Below, one piece after another: positions 25,964 to 33,067 of a DNA stretch of 64,000 nt (the stretch's first letter is position 1; each line of letters starts with the position of its first letter). Location of the stretch: positions 3,027,501 to 3,091,500 of the forward strand of contig JAEVLN010000001.1 in the NCBI GenBank assembly GCA_018350325.1, given 5' to 3'. This stretch comes from Globodera rostochiensis (taxonomy: Eukaryota; Nematoda; Chromadorea; Rhabditida; Heteroderidae). The notes below the pieces were generated by a model. That model made no database searches. It was not told where the DNA came from and saw only the letters and a program-made list of their open reading frames with translations. Position numbers and translations under genes: made by a program.

Positions 25964-28900
25964 CGCCGGCGGCGGCAAGGGATGAAACTTTTATCCGCGC
26001 GTCAGTGGACGGCACAAAAAAATGTTAGTTCTCCCCTCCGGGGGTGCCATCGGCGGTTTGATGAAGAGGAGGGAAGGGAAAGGGAGTCTCTCCTCTCTCT
26101 TGCCCTCTCTTTTTTGCCCCTGAGGGGCACGGACGAGGGGGGGGGGGGCACTGGACAGCCTGGCGCCTGAATTTTGCTGCTTCTGGCACACACAGAGCAA
26201 GCAGCACCCTTTGACCGATGTGGCCCCCCCCCCCCCCGAGGGCATCACATCACACACAAATCCCCTGGGGCCAGATTTCAGGATGTGCCGTTGTTGTACA
26301 ATGAAGGAAGGCACTTACACCCCTCCCCCGAGGCGCCACCCACCTAAAACATTTTGTTGCCTTTGCCTTACTTTAAAAGTATCGCCACCCTCCGGATTAA
26401 ATGCCCTCCTCCAATTTGCTCCCCCCCCCCCCCGAGGGCATGCAATGGCATTTTCAAAACATGTTTTCGTTTAAATGAGCGAGCCAACCAACTTTAGTAA
26501 GCTTGGGCCTAACTATTTTACGTTTTTCGAAAATTTCTTGACTATTTCACCGATTTAAAAAAAACTTTTTATGGCAGAATGCCAGTGATTTTTTTTCAAT
26601 AGCGTTGGAAAATTCGCTTAAAAACAACCAACTGTTTTTGGCCCTTGCTTCTTACCGCATTTTGCAAATTTTTCGAGTTTTGGCAGAATGCCAAACGATA
26701 ATTTTCGTTGCCAAACCGAACATTTCAAAATTCAAGCCTAAAACGGAGGACAAACGCTCGCCGTATTTTGTAGTTGCCAGCCAATTTGGCATTTTTATGT
26801 TGCCGCCATTCTCCAAAAAAATTTGAATGCCGATGACGAAGAAGAACGGCCATGGCGTTGTGTCTTTCGCCTCCCCGTCCCCGGCAAGCAGTAGCAGCAG
26901 CAGCAGCAGCAGTTTGCCCATTCTGTGCTTGGTCGACTGGACAGCTCGCAAATGTCGTGAGCAACTTGTGCAGCTGCCGGCCCCGCGCTTTGCGGCCAAT
27001 GTGCCGTTGGTGTCGTTGTCTGAGGAACACCAGTACAGTATCGGCGACAGTAGTCCAGAAGATGATGATGGTGGTGGTTACCGTAACCAAATTAGGGTCG
27101 AAAAATTTGCGCCAAAAATACAAATAAAACCAAAATAATTTGGTGCAAATTATTTCAAAAATTAATTATTAAATAAATAAATTAGCGCAAAAATGTGCAA
27201 AAACTACTCGAGAATAGACATTTGAGTCCCCAGTAAAAGGGACACTTCAGTACAGAAGCTTTAAAACCGGTTTAAAAGCGAAGCGGCAATTTTTCAGCGC
27301 TTAAGAAAACTTATAAAAGTGGTTTTGAGTGGGGGGGGGGCTTTGATGTATGTTAAACTTTGTAAAACCTAATAATAAATTTTAAAAAATTTATATTTAA
27401 ATAAATTTTAAATTTCTAATAGTTTTGGGTAAACATTTAAATGTTCTATTCTTTAGGCTTCTTCACGCCCGTGTTGCCGAAACCGTTGAGGAAAGGCAGC
27501 AGCCCAACCACCACAACACGTTCAAGCAGTACATCATCCACAATAACAACAAAACCAACATCAGCACCCCAACGCCATGGCACAACATTTTCAAGGCGTA
27601 CAAAAGTGCCAACAATAGCAACAGAAGCAACAACAAAAACAACAACAACAGCTCAACAGAAACAAACCGGTGAGCTTTTCGCAAAATTATTTCTCAGTGC
27701 ATTTCATATTTTAAAAGAAAATCCAAAAAGTTGTGACAGTTTTTTTAAAAGAAATAAGGGCCTTAAAGCTTGACTTATGCGCAATTTTGTATTTTAATTT
27801 TCATAATTAATTTGTGAAAATATTCGAAAAATTTCAAATTCTGGCGAAATGCACTGTCTTCTTTGAGGCTTTTATTCATTCAATTTTTTGCTCGCTTTTT
27901 AAAATTTGTCTTGTCCATTTTTTCGTTTGTTCTTCATTTTGTTTATGCTTCGTTAAACAAAAAACAACAAAAAATCGAACCCTGATTTGATTTTTTTCCA
28001 GTAAATTTTTAAAATTTTCTTCTAAATTTTCGTGGTGCACTCTCTTCACACAAATTCACTCACATTTTTTTCATACATATTATGGTCCATTAATTGTTTA
28101 TTATCACAATGTTTCCATCAACGACAAATGGGCAATTTAATATAAAAAATAAAATTTAAGAAAAAAAGCGTACAAAAAATGCCAATGCAAAAATTCTTAA
28201 TGTTAGACATTTAAAAAAATATATAAAATTTGCACTAAAAATACTCACAAAAAGCGTTTTTAAATATTTTTTCAGCAACTAATTTAATTCGACTCTGTCA
28301 TTAAGTCAAGAATTTTTGAATGGCATCAGAGGGAAGCGGGCGGTGGGCGAGTGCCATTTTTGGACGAATTTTAGTCATTAAATTTAAAAATTTGAGGATA
28401 TTTTTTAGAAATCTTTCTTTGGCCTTGAACTGGATCTTAGAGAAGTGCAATTTTTGGAGCGCTATAAATTAAAAAATTGAAAAATCCATACAAAAAATTT
28501 CAGGAATTTTTGTTCAAAATTTGTTCCTCTTTGGGCCATTTGAGCTTTCTTGCCAAAAGGTTTTTATTGAGGAGGAGGGGGGGGGGGGGGTTGAGTGGAG
28601 TAGAAAAGTGCCATTGTTGGTGTGCCTGAGGCGCCGCTGTTGGAGGTGTCAATTTTCGCCTCCGGGGAGGGGGGGGGGGGAAGGGCACACCCTGCAGAGA
28701 AGCCGATAATCACACATTTTGGTGGTTGAGGTTGGGGAATTTTTGGCGGGAAGCGTTTATTGCTGCCGCCGCCTCCCCGGAGGCGCCACGACGGCAGGCA
28801 GCACACCAAACACACATTGTCGTGGTGGTTATTATTTTTGTTCGGCACGGCACACCCCCGGGGGGAGGGAGGGGGGGGGGGCACTTTGGCACGCCCCGCC

Positions 28901-31900
28901 CCTTTTCCTCCTCCTCCTCAGAGCATCTTTGGCATCACTGTCCGCTCTCCACCATTTGCACACTCTCTCACCACTTTTTTTTGTGTCGTTTTGTCTCTTT
29001 GTACGCATCGTCACACACACACGCACACACACCTCACACATTAACACACAACACTTGGCCACAACATTTTTTCTTTGCCGCCCCCCCCCTCCATTTCCTC
29101 TAATAATTTGACCCAAATTAAAAAATGCCCCACTAATTGGACCCCTGGGGCCATATAATAACGCCCGTGCCCAACCCGGACGGACGGACGGTGGTTGTGA
29201 GTAATTAGGTAATTAATGATGGCGGGCTCAACAGCCCGGAGGCAAACATGGAGGCGTAGTACAACACGCGTCATGCACCATCCATGTTCAGCAACATCTC
29301 CGGCACGGTCGGCATCGCCTCTGAGCAGCAGTACAAGCACAACAACATCAACAACAGCTCGTCCATCCGTGCCTTCAGCTGCAACCCCGGTTGCTGTTGC
29401 CATGGCATCATCTGCTGCACAGGTTCAACTTGCTGCTGGTGTTGAACATCGACTACACCATCGGCAACGCGTTCGACCCATACCAGGACGAATGGAAGCA
29501 GAGCATTCGAAAGAGGACGACAAGTCGAATTATTATGAGCCGCGCGGCGGGTGGCCATTACGAACCAGGACATGGCCGGATGGGCGCCGCGTTGGGCCAG
29601 ACGGGAAGGTGCTGAAGTGGCAGAAGTTGAGGCCAAAAGTTCCGCTAATGCCAACAACAACAACAACTGCAAGCAGTACAACCACTGCCATCATCACAAT
29701 ACCACCAATAAGTTCGAGCAGTACAACAACCACCGCATCAACAACAACGACTCGACGAACGCCGATGCCCGCCGAAACGGTGGCCAAAGGCGTTCCGGGC
29801 CTCCATTTCACCTTTGTGGGTCAGTGGTATGGCCCCGTCCACAAGGAGAGAAACAAGACGCCATGGCCTTCCTCAAAATTGACTTTTTCTCCCCGTTTGA
29901 GTTTTTTTGGTTGAATAATTTACCCCGAGGCTTTTTTAAATTTTGCAAAAATCTTTCCCCCCCCCCCGGGCAATTTGTCTGTCTCTGTCTGTCTGTACAT
30001 ATACACTCTGTGCTCTCTGTCTGTCGCTTCTTTTCCCCTCCCACTGTCTTTCATTCTTTTTTCTTTCTCTGTCCGTATGTCGTTTCCCCTTTTCTGTCCG
30101 CTTTGTTTGGACTAACCCTGATCACCTTTTGTGGTGTTCGAATGGAAAAGTGATCAGTAAGGTGATCATTGATCACTGACTGGATATTTTTCTGGTCACT
30201 TTCCTGTTAATAAACGGAAAACGGTTAAAAATTTAAACAAAAAATTCGAGAAATCTTTCAATTTCTCGCTCCTTATACGGTATATTAATTTTTCTGTAGT
30301 TACGGTAAGCACCTCTTACAAATTAGACACAATATTGACTTGGTTGGATTTGCAGTGTTTTCACATATTTTTTTACACATTTTTTGCCTGTTAACGCGCA
30401 GCGGCGTTTTTGTGATCCAATTTTTTTCCAAAATCTGATCAATCCTTGCTCAAAAGGTGATCAGAGGTGACTTTAAATTAGATCATCATTTGATGGATTC
30501 TGATCAGGTCAAGGTGAGATCGATCTGTGTTAAAATTGAATCATTTCCGATCAGACATAAACGATAGATGAATTGATTAGATCAAAATAAAAACTCGAAT
30601 CTAATCAGTGCCATCATAATGTTTTGGTCGGTCACACGTTACGATTAGATTGTTTGAAGCATTTTGATCAGATCAAGAGTTGTCTGATCGGGAAACCACT
30701 GCTACCTAACTCTCAAATCTGATCAGAATCTGGACGATTGTTTTTGAGCTGATCATCAAAACACTGCTTCCGATAGAACAACAAGCAGGCTTGCAGTCTC
30801 TATCAGGGATGTAACCGGAATTCCCGGATTTCCGGACATTTTTGGGTCCGGCATGTGCCGGTTTCCGGATTCTTGACTTTTTTGGAAGCCGGAACTCCGA
30901 ATGCCGGGTTTCCGGACATTTTTGTGGCATCCGGTTACATTCCTGGGCTCTCTCTACCCATAACTACCGTACACAACAAACACACAGAAAGGCATTTATA
31001 TACTGTACTCTCTGGTCACGAGCACCCGCATGTGTGTACTGTACTTTCTTTACCTTTGAACTGAACTGCTCGCCCCCCCCCCTCTCTCTGAGTGAGTGTG
31101 TGCACCACGAAAATTGCAAAAAATAAATTTTTTTCTTTGCTTTAAAATTTCCAATTTCTTTTCATTATTTATTTTATATTTTGCTTTTATTAATTATATC
31201 ATCGTTTTCATCACCTGTTCCACGGGGGAGAGAAAGTCAATGGACCCGCCGATTGGGTCATTATAATTATTTCATTCATTTAATTAGTTAGGTAATTAGT
31301 GGACTAATTATTTTAAATTGTTAATAATATTAATTAATGATTTATTTTTATTTTTATTAAAATTCCATAGGGAAAGTGAGCCTTAATTAATTTAAAAATC
31401 TTACCCTAAGTTGGGCAAATTCTTTTTGTTTTTAAATTTTACTTTTTCGAAATTTAAGGAAACGTCCAAATTGGAATATTCCCATTAATTATCCCATTAA
31501 AAAGGATAATTTTTTAATTGTGCATTTTCAATTTTAAATTTGAAGCGCCCCAATTAACGCGTCGTCCGCCGACAGTTCCAACGCCGTCGGCTCGTTTTTC
31601 AGTCGCTCCAAACGACCCGACATTATACGCCGTGAGGCCGACAACTCCGATGAATGGGCTGAGCTTAGCAAGCAGTACACCGACGGTAATGAAAATTTTA
31701 GGCAAAAATTCAAAAAAAATAAGGACGAATAAAACTTATTTTTTTTTAATTTAATTTAAATGCGGTAATTAATCCAAAATTTATTTTACCTTATTTTAAT
31801 TTTAATATTTAAATTGGTTATTTCACACTCAGCAACAAAATAATAGGTTTAAATTTAAATGGTAAAAAAAAATAATAGTCAAAATTGATTTTAACTATTT

Positions 31901-33067
31901 AAAGGTTTCCCAAAACAATTCAATTTTAAAGCCTCAGGATTTAGCTATTTATAACTTGCTAATTTCTGGATTTTGTTTTTCACTTTTTTATTATTACAGT
32001 CAATCAGCATGGACACGGCCAGCAATCAGCTTGGTGACGACAAAAAATTACTAATTGGAGGTGAATATAATTTTTAAATTTAGGAAAAAAACAGATTTAA
32101 AAATGACGTTTTCGCTTTTTGAATAAAATAATTAATTATGTAAACAAAAAAAGGTCCCCGCGTTTAGTGGGCTCTCTGAGCATTGTGGTCATGGTGGGCG
32201 CCATTTTGCTGTGCGTGTTCTGCAAGCGGTGCAATTCGTTGTGCTCGCAGTTGGCCAATGCCGCGGGGGCTGCAGGGGGCGGCGGTGCGCAGGTTGCCGC
32301 GGGCGCTGGCGTAAAGGCCGGCTACACGCCCATACCGCCCAACGAGTTTGCGTCGCCACAACTGCAGCACCATGCAATGGCAAACTTTGAACGCAACGGG
32401 CATCCGGTGAGCAGGGCAAATGTCCAATGTTCACCTTTTTCGTGGGTTTGGTCACGATTGTTTTGAAGGCGGCATGCATTTGGATAGGGTTAGACCCGAA
32501 GTCGAATGAACGGACCCGTCGAGAGTGTTAGTGATCGGGAGTTGTACGACATGCGGAGGTCCGGGAATCTTGGTCCAAAAATGCCGGGGGCGGTTCGAGG
32601 ACGATTTTTCTGGGATGTCATATTCGAGGGACATCAGTGGCGGCACGGTCGGAGTAGGGGTGTGGGGCCCCGAAATGCCGGGGAGTCCTGGAATTGATGT
32701 TAAATTCCAACACGTTTCTGATTCAAACTAAAAGGGCACAATGCCGTCGTCTGTGACGTTGCGCAACGGCGGCGGTGGCACCGGCGCGTTGGGCAACGGA
32801 ATGGCGACAAGTGCAGCAGCGGTGGTAGGCATGGAGCAACAGCAACGACAGACGCGCGTGGTGTTGGCCAACGGAAGCAACGGCGGCGGCGCCGGTGGTT
32901 CCAGGACGCAACGCGAGACCGCGCCACTGATTAACGCAGCAGCCGCAGCAGCAGTGCCGTCGTCAACGATCGCAACGCGTTCAGCCGGTGGCCATTATCA
33001 ACAGCAGCAGCACACGCGGGCGGGTGACGAGGCACGGAAACGCGACTTCAAGGAGTGGTACGTGTGA
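1..33067 (+). CDS. nrx-1: Neurexin, 3' part of gene (5' end outside window)
   Basis: Presynaptic adhesion receptor. Exons read by GT-AG sites and phase: ..-86, 300-366, 421-489, 540-685, 1088-1232, 9599-9769, 10128-10291, 10946-11071, 11144-11264, 11451-11504, 11613-11735, 15650-15780, 20331-20553, 27457-27669, 29292-29819, 31546-31685, 32000-32060, 32168-32406, 32494-32558, 32629-32698, 32735-33067. All phases join, and exons from 300 onward total 3,189 bases, a multiple of three. Domain order is LNS, EGF, LNS, Ser/Thr-rich stalk, transmembrane helix, cytoplasmic tail ending KEWYV, which matches the C-terminal half of an alpha-neurexin (LNS5-EGF-LNS6-stalk-TM-PDZ ligand). Weakest calls: the 11072 donor, the 29.3-29.8 kb exon (may hide introns) and the two exons at 32.49-32.70 kb. 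The symbol follows C. elegans nrx-1 by homology. Confidence 0.86.
861..1028. mobile_element. hAT-like MITE with CCCCGAC words
   Basis: Ends are TAGGGTTGCTAG and AGCAAACCTA, a roughly inverted pair. The flanking octamers are ACTAAAAC (853-860) and ATTAAAAC (1029-1036), 7 of 8 identical, consistent with an 8-bp target-site duplication. The interior repeats CCCCGACTTTTTTTTA and its complement GTCGGGGTTTTTG several times. It carries no gene and lies in the neurexin intron between 685 and 1088. Confidence 0.7.
1763..2611. mobile_element. hAT-like element with GGGACC/GGGATC words
   Basis: Perfect terminal inverted repeats of at least 20 bp, starting TAGAGTTGGCCGGGACCGGG and ending with its reverse complement. 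A perfect 8-bp duplication GTTAGAAG flanks it (1755-1762 and 2612-2619). Runs of GGGACCGGGATC words occupy both ends (about 1770-1935 and 2440-2600). The middle holds a half copy of another dispersed repeat (about 2065-2120, see 7325-7690). No transposase is visible, so it is non-autonomous. Confidence 0.9.
2627..3097. mobile_element. Foldback MITE, GGTAATAC family
   Basis: Begins GGTAATACTTTGGTTTGGCC and ends with the matching inverted sequence. The duplication GACATGTC flanks it exactly (2619-2626 and 3098-3105). The arms are about 180 bp and contain, facing inward, a core beginning GCGTAGAATCCGAATCTG and continuing to CCCGGACCCGAATTCGAACA; a similar core recurs at 5.88, 37.2, 58.4, 58.7, 59.4, 59.65, 61.97 and 62.1 kb. 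The loop holds no gene. It abuts the element ending at 2611: the two target duplications share base 2619. Confidence 0.88.
3397..4660 (-). CDS. F-box-like protein, nematode-specific family (copy 1, intact)
   Basis: Five exons on the minus strand: 4611-4660, 4290-4556, 3835-4237, 3494-3774, 3397-3439; together 1,044 bases, 347 residues, no frame break. Start is ATG at 4660 ([14 protein letters not shown]). Residues from about 17 ([19 protein letters not shown], then MALISDRFD) look like a divergent F-box, which would bind Skp1 in an SCF ubiquitin ligase. The rest ([54 protein letters not shown]) is a family-specific domain that I do not recognise outside these nematodes. It lies wholly inside the neurexin intron 1233-9598 on the opposite strand. 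Related copies are at 35.0 and 55.8 kb. Confidence 0.85.
5193..6667. repeat. Inverted pair of GAAGGTCGAAAA minisatellites
   Basis: Left array about 5193-5704 is made of CCGAAGGTCGAAAA blocks joined by ATCC or AGAACAAAAAATGT, giving mixed units of 16 and 27 bases. Right array about 6207-6667 is the same sequence inverted. The 5705-6206 spacer is unrelated, with a half copy of the GTAGAATC core near 5880-5945. The outer ends share an inverted GGTCCGAAGGTCGAA; on the right the rest of that end (CGGTAGCC..) resumes at about 8168, after the element at 6668-8160. The long ORFs here are repeat artefacts. Confidence 0.85.
6668..8160. mobile_element. hAT-like element with CCGATATCCGAAATCC words, nested in a minisatellite
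   Basis: Starts CAGGGTTGCAACGGAT and ends with the exact inverse ATCCGTTGCAACCCTG. The octamer CTTCGGAC flanks it perfectly (6660-6667 and 8161-8168), so it jumped into the minisatellite word itself. AATCCGATATCCGAAATCCG words fill about 6685-6845 and 7985-8150. The middle includes a separate inverted-repeat element at about 7325-7690. No transposase ORF is seen. Confidence 0.92.
7325..7690. mobile_element. MITE with GTCGGCGGTGCCGATAGGCG ends
   Basis: Poly-G followed by GTCGGCGGTGCCGATAGGCG opens the element, and its inverse followed by poly-C closes it about 360 bp later. One-ended copies occur at about 2065-2120 and 22215-22260. The G/C runs blur the outer borders, so no target duplication could be fixed. 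It sits inside the 6668-8160 element. Confidence 0.65.
8281..8500. repeat. AACCCGGGTTAA word block
   Basis: About ten irregularly spaced copies of the palindrome TTAACCCGGGTTAA within 220 bases. They are followed by a short hairpin TTAACCCTGC/GCAGGGTTAA at about 8505-8525. It may form the left end of the DNA transposon whose transposase remnant follows at 8701-9027. Confidence 0.7.
8701..9027 (+). pseudogene. PIF/Harbinger (HARBI1-type) transposase remnant
   Basis: Translation gives [20 protein letters not shown], then [14 protein letters not shown], a stop and a frame change, then [20 protein letters not shown] followed by [10 protein letters not shown]. This is the C-terminal part of the DDE_Tnp_4 domain: the R-x-T-I-E-x-x-F-G-x-x-K-x-R segment with the catalytic Glu, and the Y-S-P-E-K...C..LHN-I segment. 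The first two Asp motifs are missing. The stop, the frame break and the truncation show it is dead. It lies in the 1233-9598 neurexin intron. Confidence 0.72.
9340..9475. repeat. GCGGGAT word block
   Basis: GCGGGATCCCGC, TGCGGGATT and TTGCGGGA words repeat about ten times on both strands within 140 bases. This resembles the interiors of the hAT-like elements elsewhere, but no terminal repeats or target duplication could be fixed. The rest of 9028-9598 shows nothing recognisable. Confidence 0.5.
9599..9769 (+). CDS. nrx-1: Neurexin exon: EGF-like domain
   Basis: 171-base exon, phase 1 in and phase 1 out. The preceding ttctttag and following gtgagc fit splice sites. It reads [20 protein letters not shown] then [20 protein letters not shown] then [10 protein letters not shown]: the NPCRNGGIC and CDC..(Y)xGPxC spacing of an EGF repeat, probably the third one of an alpha-neurexin. 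The two extra Cys before the core are unusual for this position. Confidence 0.85.
10128..11735 (+). CDS. nrx-1: Neurexin exons: final LNS (laminin-G) domain
   Basis: Exons 10128-10291, 10946-11071, 11144-11264, 11451-11504 and 11613-11735, all phase-compatible. Laminin-G features are [15 protein letters not shown] (the E-D-I-x-L-x-F-R strand), [20 protein letters not shown] with [14 protein letters not shown], and [16 protein letters not shown] (the G-x-L-x-x-x-x-x-N-G end). The donor after 11071 (gttatt) is weak. A 102-bp MITE sits in the intron after 10291. Confidence 0.82.
10337..10438. mobile_element. 102-bp hAT-like MITE with CTCGA words
   Basis: Ends TAGAGAACGGACT and AGTCCGATCTCTA are inverted copies. 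The flanking octamers GTCTCATT (10329-10336) and ATCTCATT (10439-10446) match at 7 of 8. The interior is CTCGAT/TCGAGA words. It lies 45 bases after a neurexin exon. The GATC-rich stretch to about 10600 may belong to a neighbouring copy. Confidence 0.7.
11736..15649 (+). other. Neurexin intron, no gene seen
   Basis: Contains about four tandem copies of a 46-47-base AT-rich unit (TTTTCAAAAAATGCACCCC type, 12830-13050), TGCATATTTT words around 12700-12800 and 13235-13275, and many poly-G runs. A reading frame opening at 12216 behind a good acceptor ([16 protein letters not shown]) has no acceptable donor and is not needed for phase, so it is not called. Confidence 0.5.
15650..32060 (+). CDS. 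nrx-1: Neurexin exons: Ser/Thr-rich extracellular stalk
   Basis: Exons 15650-15780, 20331-20553, 27457-27669, 29292-29819, 31546-31685 and 32000-32060 chain in phase. They encode stretches such as [10 protein letters not shown], a His/Gln-rich segment, [40 protein letters not shown] and [15 protein letters not shown]. This is mucin-like, as in the glycosylated stalk of neurexins. [11 protein letters not shown] resembles the acidic Cys-containing segment of vertebrate stalks. At more than 400 residues it is much longer than I would expect. The 528-base exon at 29292 is open throughout, but other frames are also partly open, so internal introns are possible. Confidence 0.65.
16127..16426 (+). 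repeat. 5' LTR
   Basis: 300 bases from TGTTCGGGTGGGATCACCCG to GGACACAACA. The first 20 bases form a hairpin (CGGGTG/CACCCG). AATAAA near 16378 is a likely polyadenylation signal. Confidence 0.95.
16427..16773 (+). other. Retrotransposon leader: primer-binding site and hairpin repeats
   Basis: ACTGGCGACGCCCGTGC directly follows the LTR, where the tRNA primer site should lie; the tRNA is not identified. Four copies of a short hairpin word follow: CGCTAGGTGCG (16536), CCGCTAGGCGCGG (16636), CCGCTGGGTGCGG (16702) and CCGCCGGGTGCGG (16740). Each pairs CCGC with GCGG. Weaker relatives lie near 16578 and 16600. Confidence 0.6.
16774..18498 (+). CDS. Gag-protease polyprotein of LTR retrotransposon
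   Basis: 574 residues. Residues 1-50 are a Gln-rich coiled coil. About 55-235 is a retrotransposon Gag core ([33 protein letters not shown]). Two zinc knuckles follow at about 288-322: [13 protein letters not shown] (C-x2-C-x3-H-x4-C) and [14 protein letters not shown] (the standard C-x2-C-x4-H-x4-C). A retropepsin-type aspartic protease lies at about 365-465 with active-site [13 protein letters not shown]. The tail to the stop has no recognised domain. There is no polymerase or integrase. The Gag and protease style suggests a Ty3/gypsy relation (inference). The ATG at 16774 is the first in frame after the leader. Intact and probably expressible. Confidence 0.93.
   Translation: MTQPNIDQLIKLLTQQQQQMEQQQKLVQQQTQQIAQLLANQNATAAGQPSIPAAITIPALPDVSLFEPSDEKSRVAEWLDRFKFALDCAAPTATDETKVKCLMNKLSEMAFSEYSRSVLPSAVTDFNFATTIQKLEKLFAKPQSIFIDRYECLKAVRGEGEDFRQFVNRHKKLLADFKFDELSKEQFYCLMLLTALKSHSDAILRQRILAKLAMDGTNAKYESVVEELINFQATVSEARAIEAPSYSPALNAVQKTRKSPSPRRKNLDNSSNRSDSSSFKDWKQRECWRCGSQHPPRNCPHRNWNCRKCNGFGHRERMCEPHQAWLQRNGDRKSQIPTNTVRLGGVKLVNSINHSHNMIEAPIVVNGKKVKFLVDTGAEVTVVDKRTHRLIGSPRLFYCGEKAKLFDGTIRPFLGKGEAIFSFGGQTTKGKFYAAKEGDENVLGLDMMDKLGLLGSLKTVAANRVVLNRGKWHHTETRPRQFVAQNAERTTSGGRHREYHTRRYNIDEPSRKSKAWLAEKDLRDVRRSPEDQNVKLLNILNAFGLPLVPPGTPTNLEANRDREPSQNVSMSPID
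18537..18548 (+). other. Polypurine tract
   Basis: AAAGGGGGGAGA immediately before the 3' LTR, the expected primer for plus-strand DNA synthesis. Confidence 0.85.
18549..18848 (+). repeat. 3' LTR
   Basis: 300 bases. The only difference from the 5' LTR that I see is the end GGACCCAACA instead of GGACACAACA. Confidence 0.95.
20916..22022. repeat. 41-bp satellite array, about 27 copies
   Basis: Unit CCCTCCCACAAATTTGGCAC followed by TTTTTTAAGACCATTTTTGT and A. Variants alternate in a pattern: AAGACC or AAAACC, CCCTCCC or CCTTCCC, and GGAAC in the first copies. A block of about six units (CCTTCCC copy, then G, A, G, A, A types) recurs, which suggests higher-order duplication. It lies in the neurexin intron 20554-27456. 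No terminal repeats were found at the edges. Confidence 0.9.
22339..22992. mobile_element. Foldback element with an internal ORF
   Basis: Arms 22339-22455 and 22875-22992 are nearly perfect inverted copies of about 117 bp. Each includes CAACAATTAG, a TTTTATCTAATTGTTG stretch, and the words GACATTTGCGGC and GACTTTTGCGGCC. The 419-base middle holds most of a minus-strand ORF. On the right the same words continue to 23280. Confidence 0.8.
22592..22921 (-). CDS. Hypothetical protein within foldback element
   Basis: 109 residues, [20 protein letters not shown] to the end [12 protein letters not shown] do not recognise it. Its composition looks like real protein ([37 protein letters not shown]; mixed polar and hydrophobic, no simple repeats), unlike most ORFs around it. 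The first dozen codons lie in the right arm of the foldback element, so the start is doubtful. It could be a captured host exon or a transposon-encoded fragment. Confidence 0.35.
   Translation of the reverse strand: MLWPGLISTEDTTISDQKNTIDIPKYRLILAMKNEEEYQQARVRPFEIDPTRGIAERKRSKIYVANDLAIKHLVNGYDNNPNRNDPNVLLHHLHALQYRLAQKGFENWN
22993..23280. repeat. GCCGCAAATGTCTGG word array
   Basis: About 17 copies of CGCAAATGTCTG or CGCAAAAGTCTA words, arranged in two longer repeats of about 115 bases that each end TATTTTGTCTTA. It is an extension of the right arm of the foldback element. Frames on both strands stay open only because of the repetition. Confidence 0.8.
23281..27456 (+). other. Neurexin intron, no confident gene
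   Basis: Holds many poly-G runs, dispersed CAAAAAATGCACCCCTAA words (about 23400-23500), an (AC)n microsatellite at about 25914-25960 and a CAG run at about 26886-26912. An ORF at 26827-27138 ([20 protein letters not shown]) has no usable acceptor in phase and is left unassigned. Confidence 0.5.
27670..29291 (+). other. Neurexin intron, no gene seen
   Basis: AT-rich to about 28500, then G/C runs and CA-rich simple sequence (about 29010-29055). Nothing coding is supported. Confidence 0.5.
29820..31545 (+). other. Neurexin intron with GATC-rich block
   Basis: TGATCA/GATCAG words are dense from about 30110 to 30760 on both strands, with no clear terminal repeats. A small hAT-like element follows at 30804-30945. 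The remainder is AT-rich. Confidence 0.5.
30804..30945. mobile_element. 142-bp hAT-like MITE with CCGGA words
   Basis: Ends CAGGGATGTAACCGG and CCGGTTACATTCCTG are inverted copies with one mismatch. The interior is CCGGAATTCCCGG and TTTCCGGACATTTTTG words. The flanking octamers GTCTCTAT and GGCTCTCT match only partly. A shrunken relative lies at 39830-39883. Confidence 0.6.
32000..33067 (+). CDS. nrx-1: Neurexin exons: transmembrane helix and cytoplasmic tail
   Basis: Exons 32000-32060, 32168-32406, 32494-32558, 32629-32698, 32735-33067. DDKKLLIG joins [20 protein letters not shown]: a single helix followed by basic and Cys residues (CKRCNSLC) typical of a stop-transfer segment. The tail is Gly/Ala/Gln-rich and ends [11 protein letters not shown]. 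The final four residues fit the neurexin PDZ ligand (KEYYV in vertebrates) that binds CASK-type scaffolds. The acceptor at 32167 (cgcgtttag) was chosen because the earlier one at 32153 gives a stop in the incoming phase. Confidence 0.85.

Noticed and set aside
26827..27138. Poly-Ser ORF in a neurexin intron
   Set aside because: No acceptor in the needed phase and a CAG run in the middle; neighbouring exons join without it.
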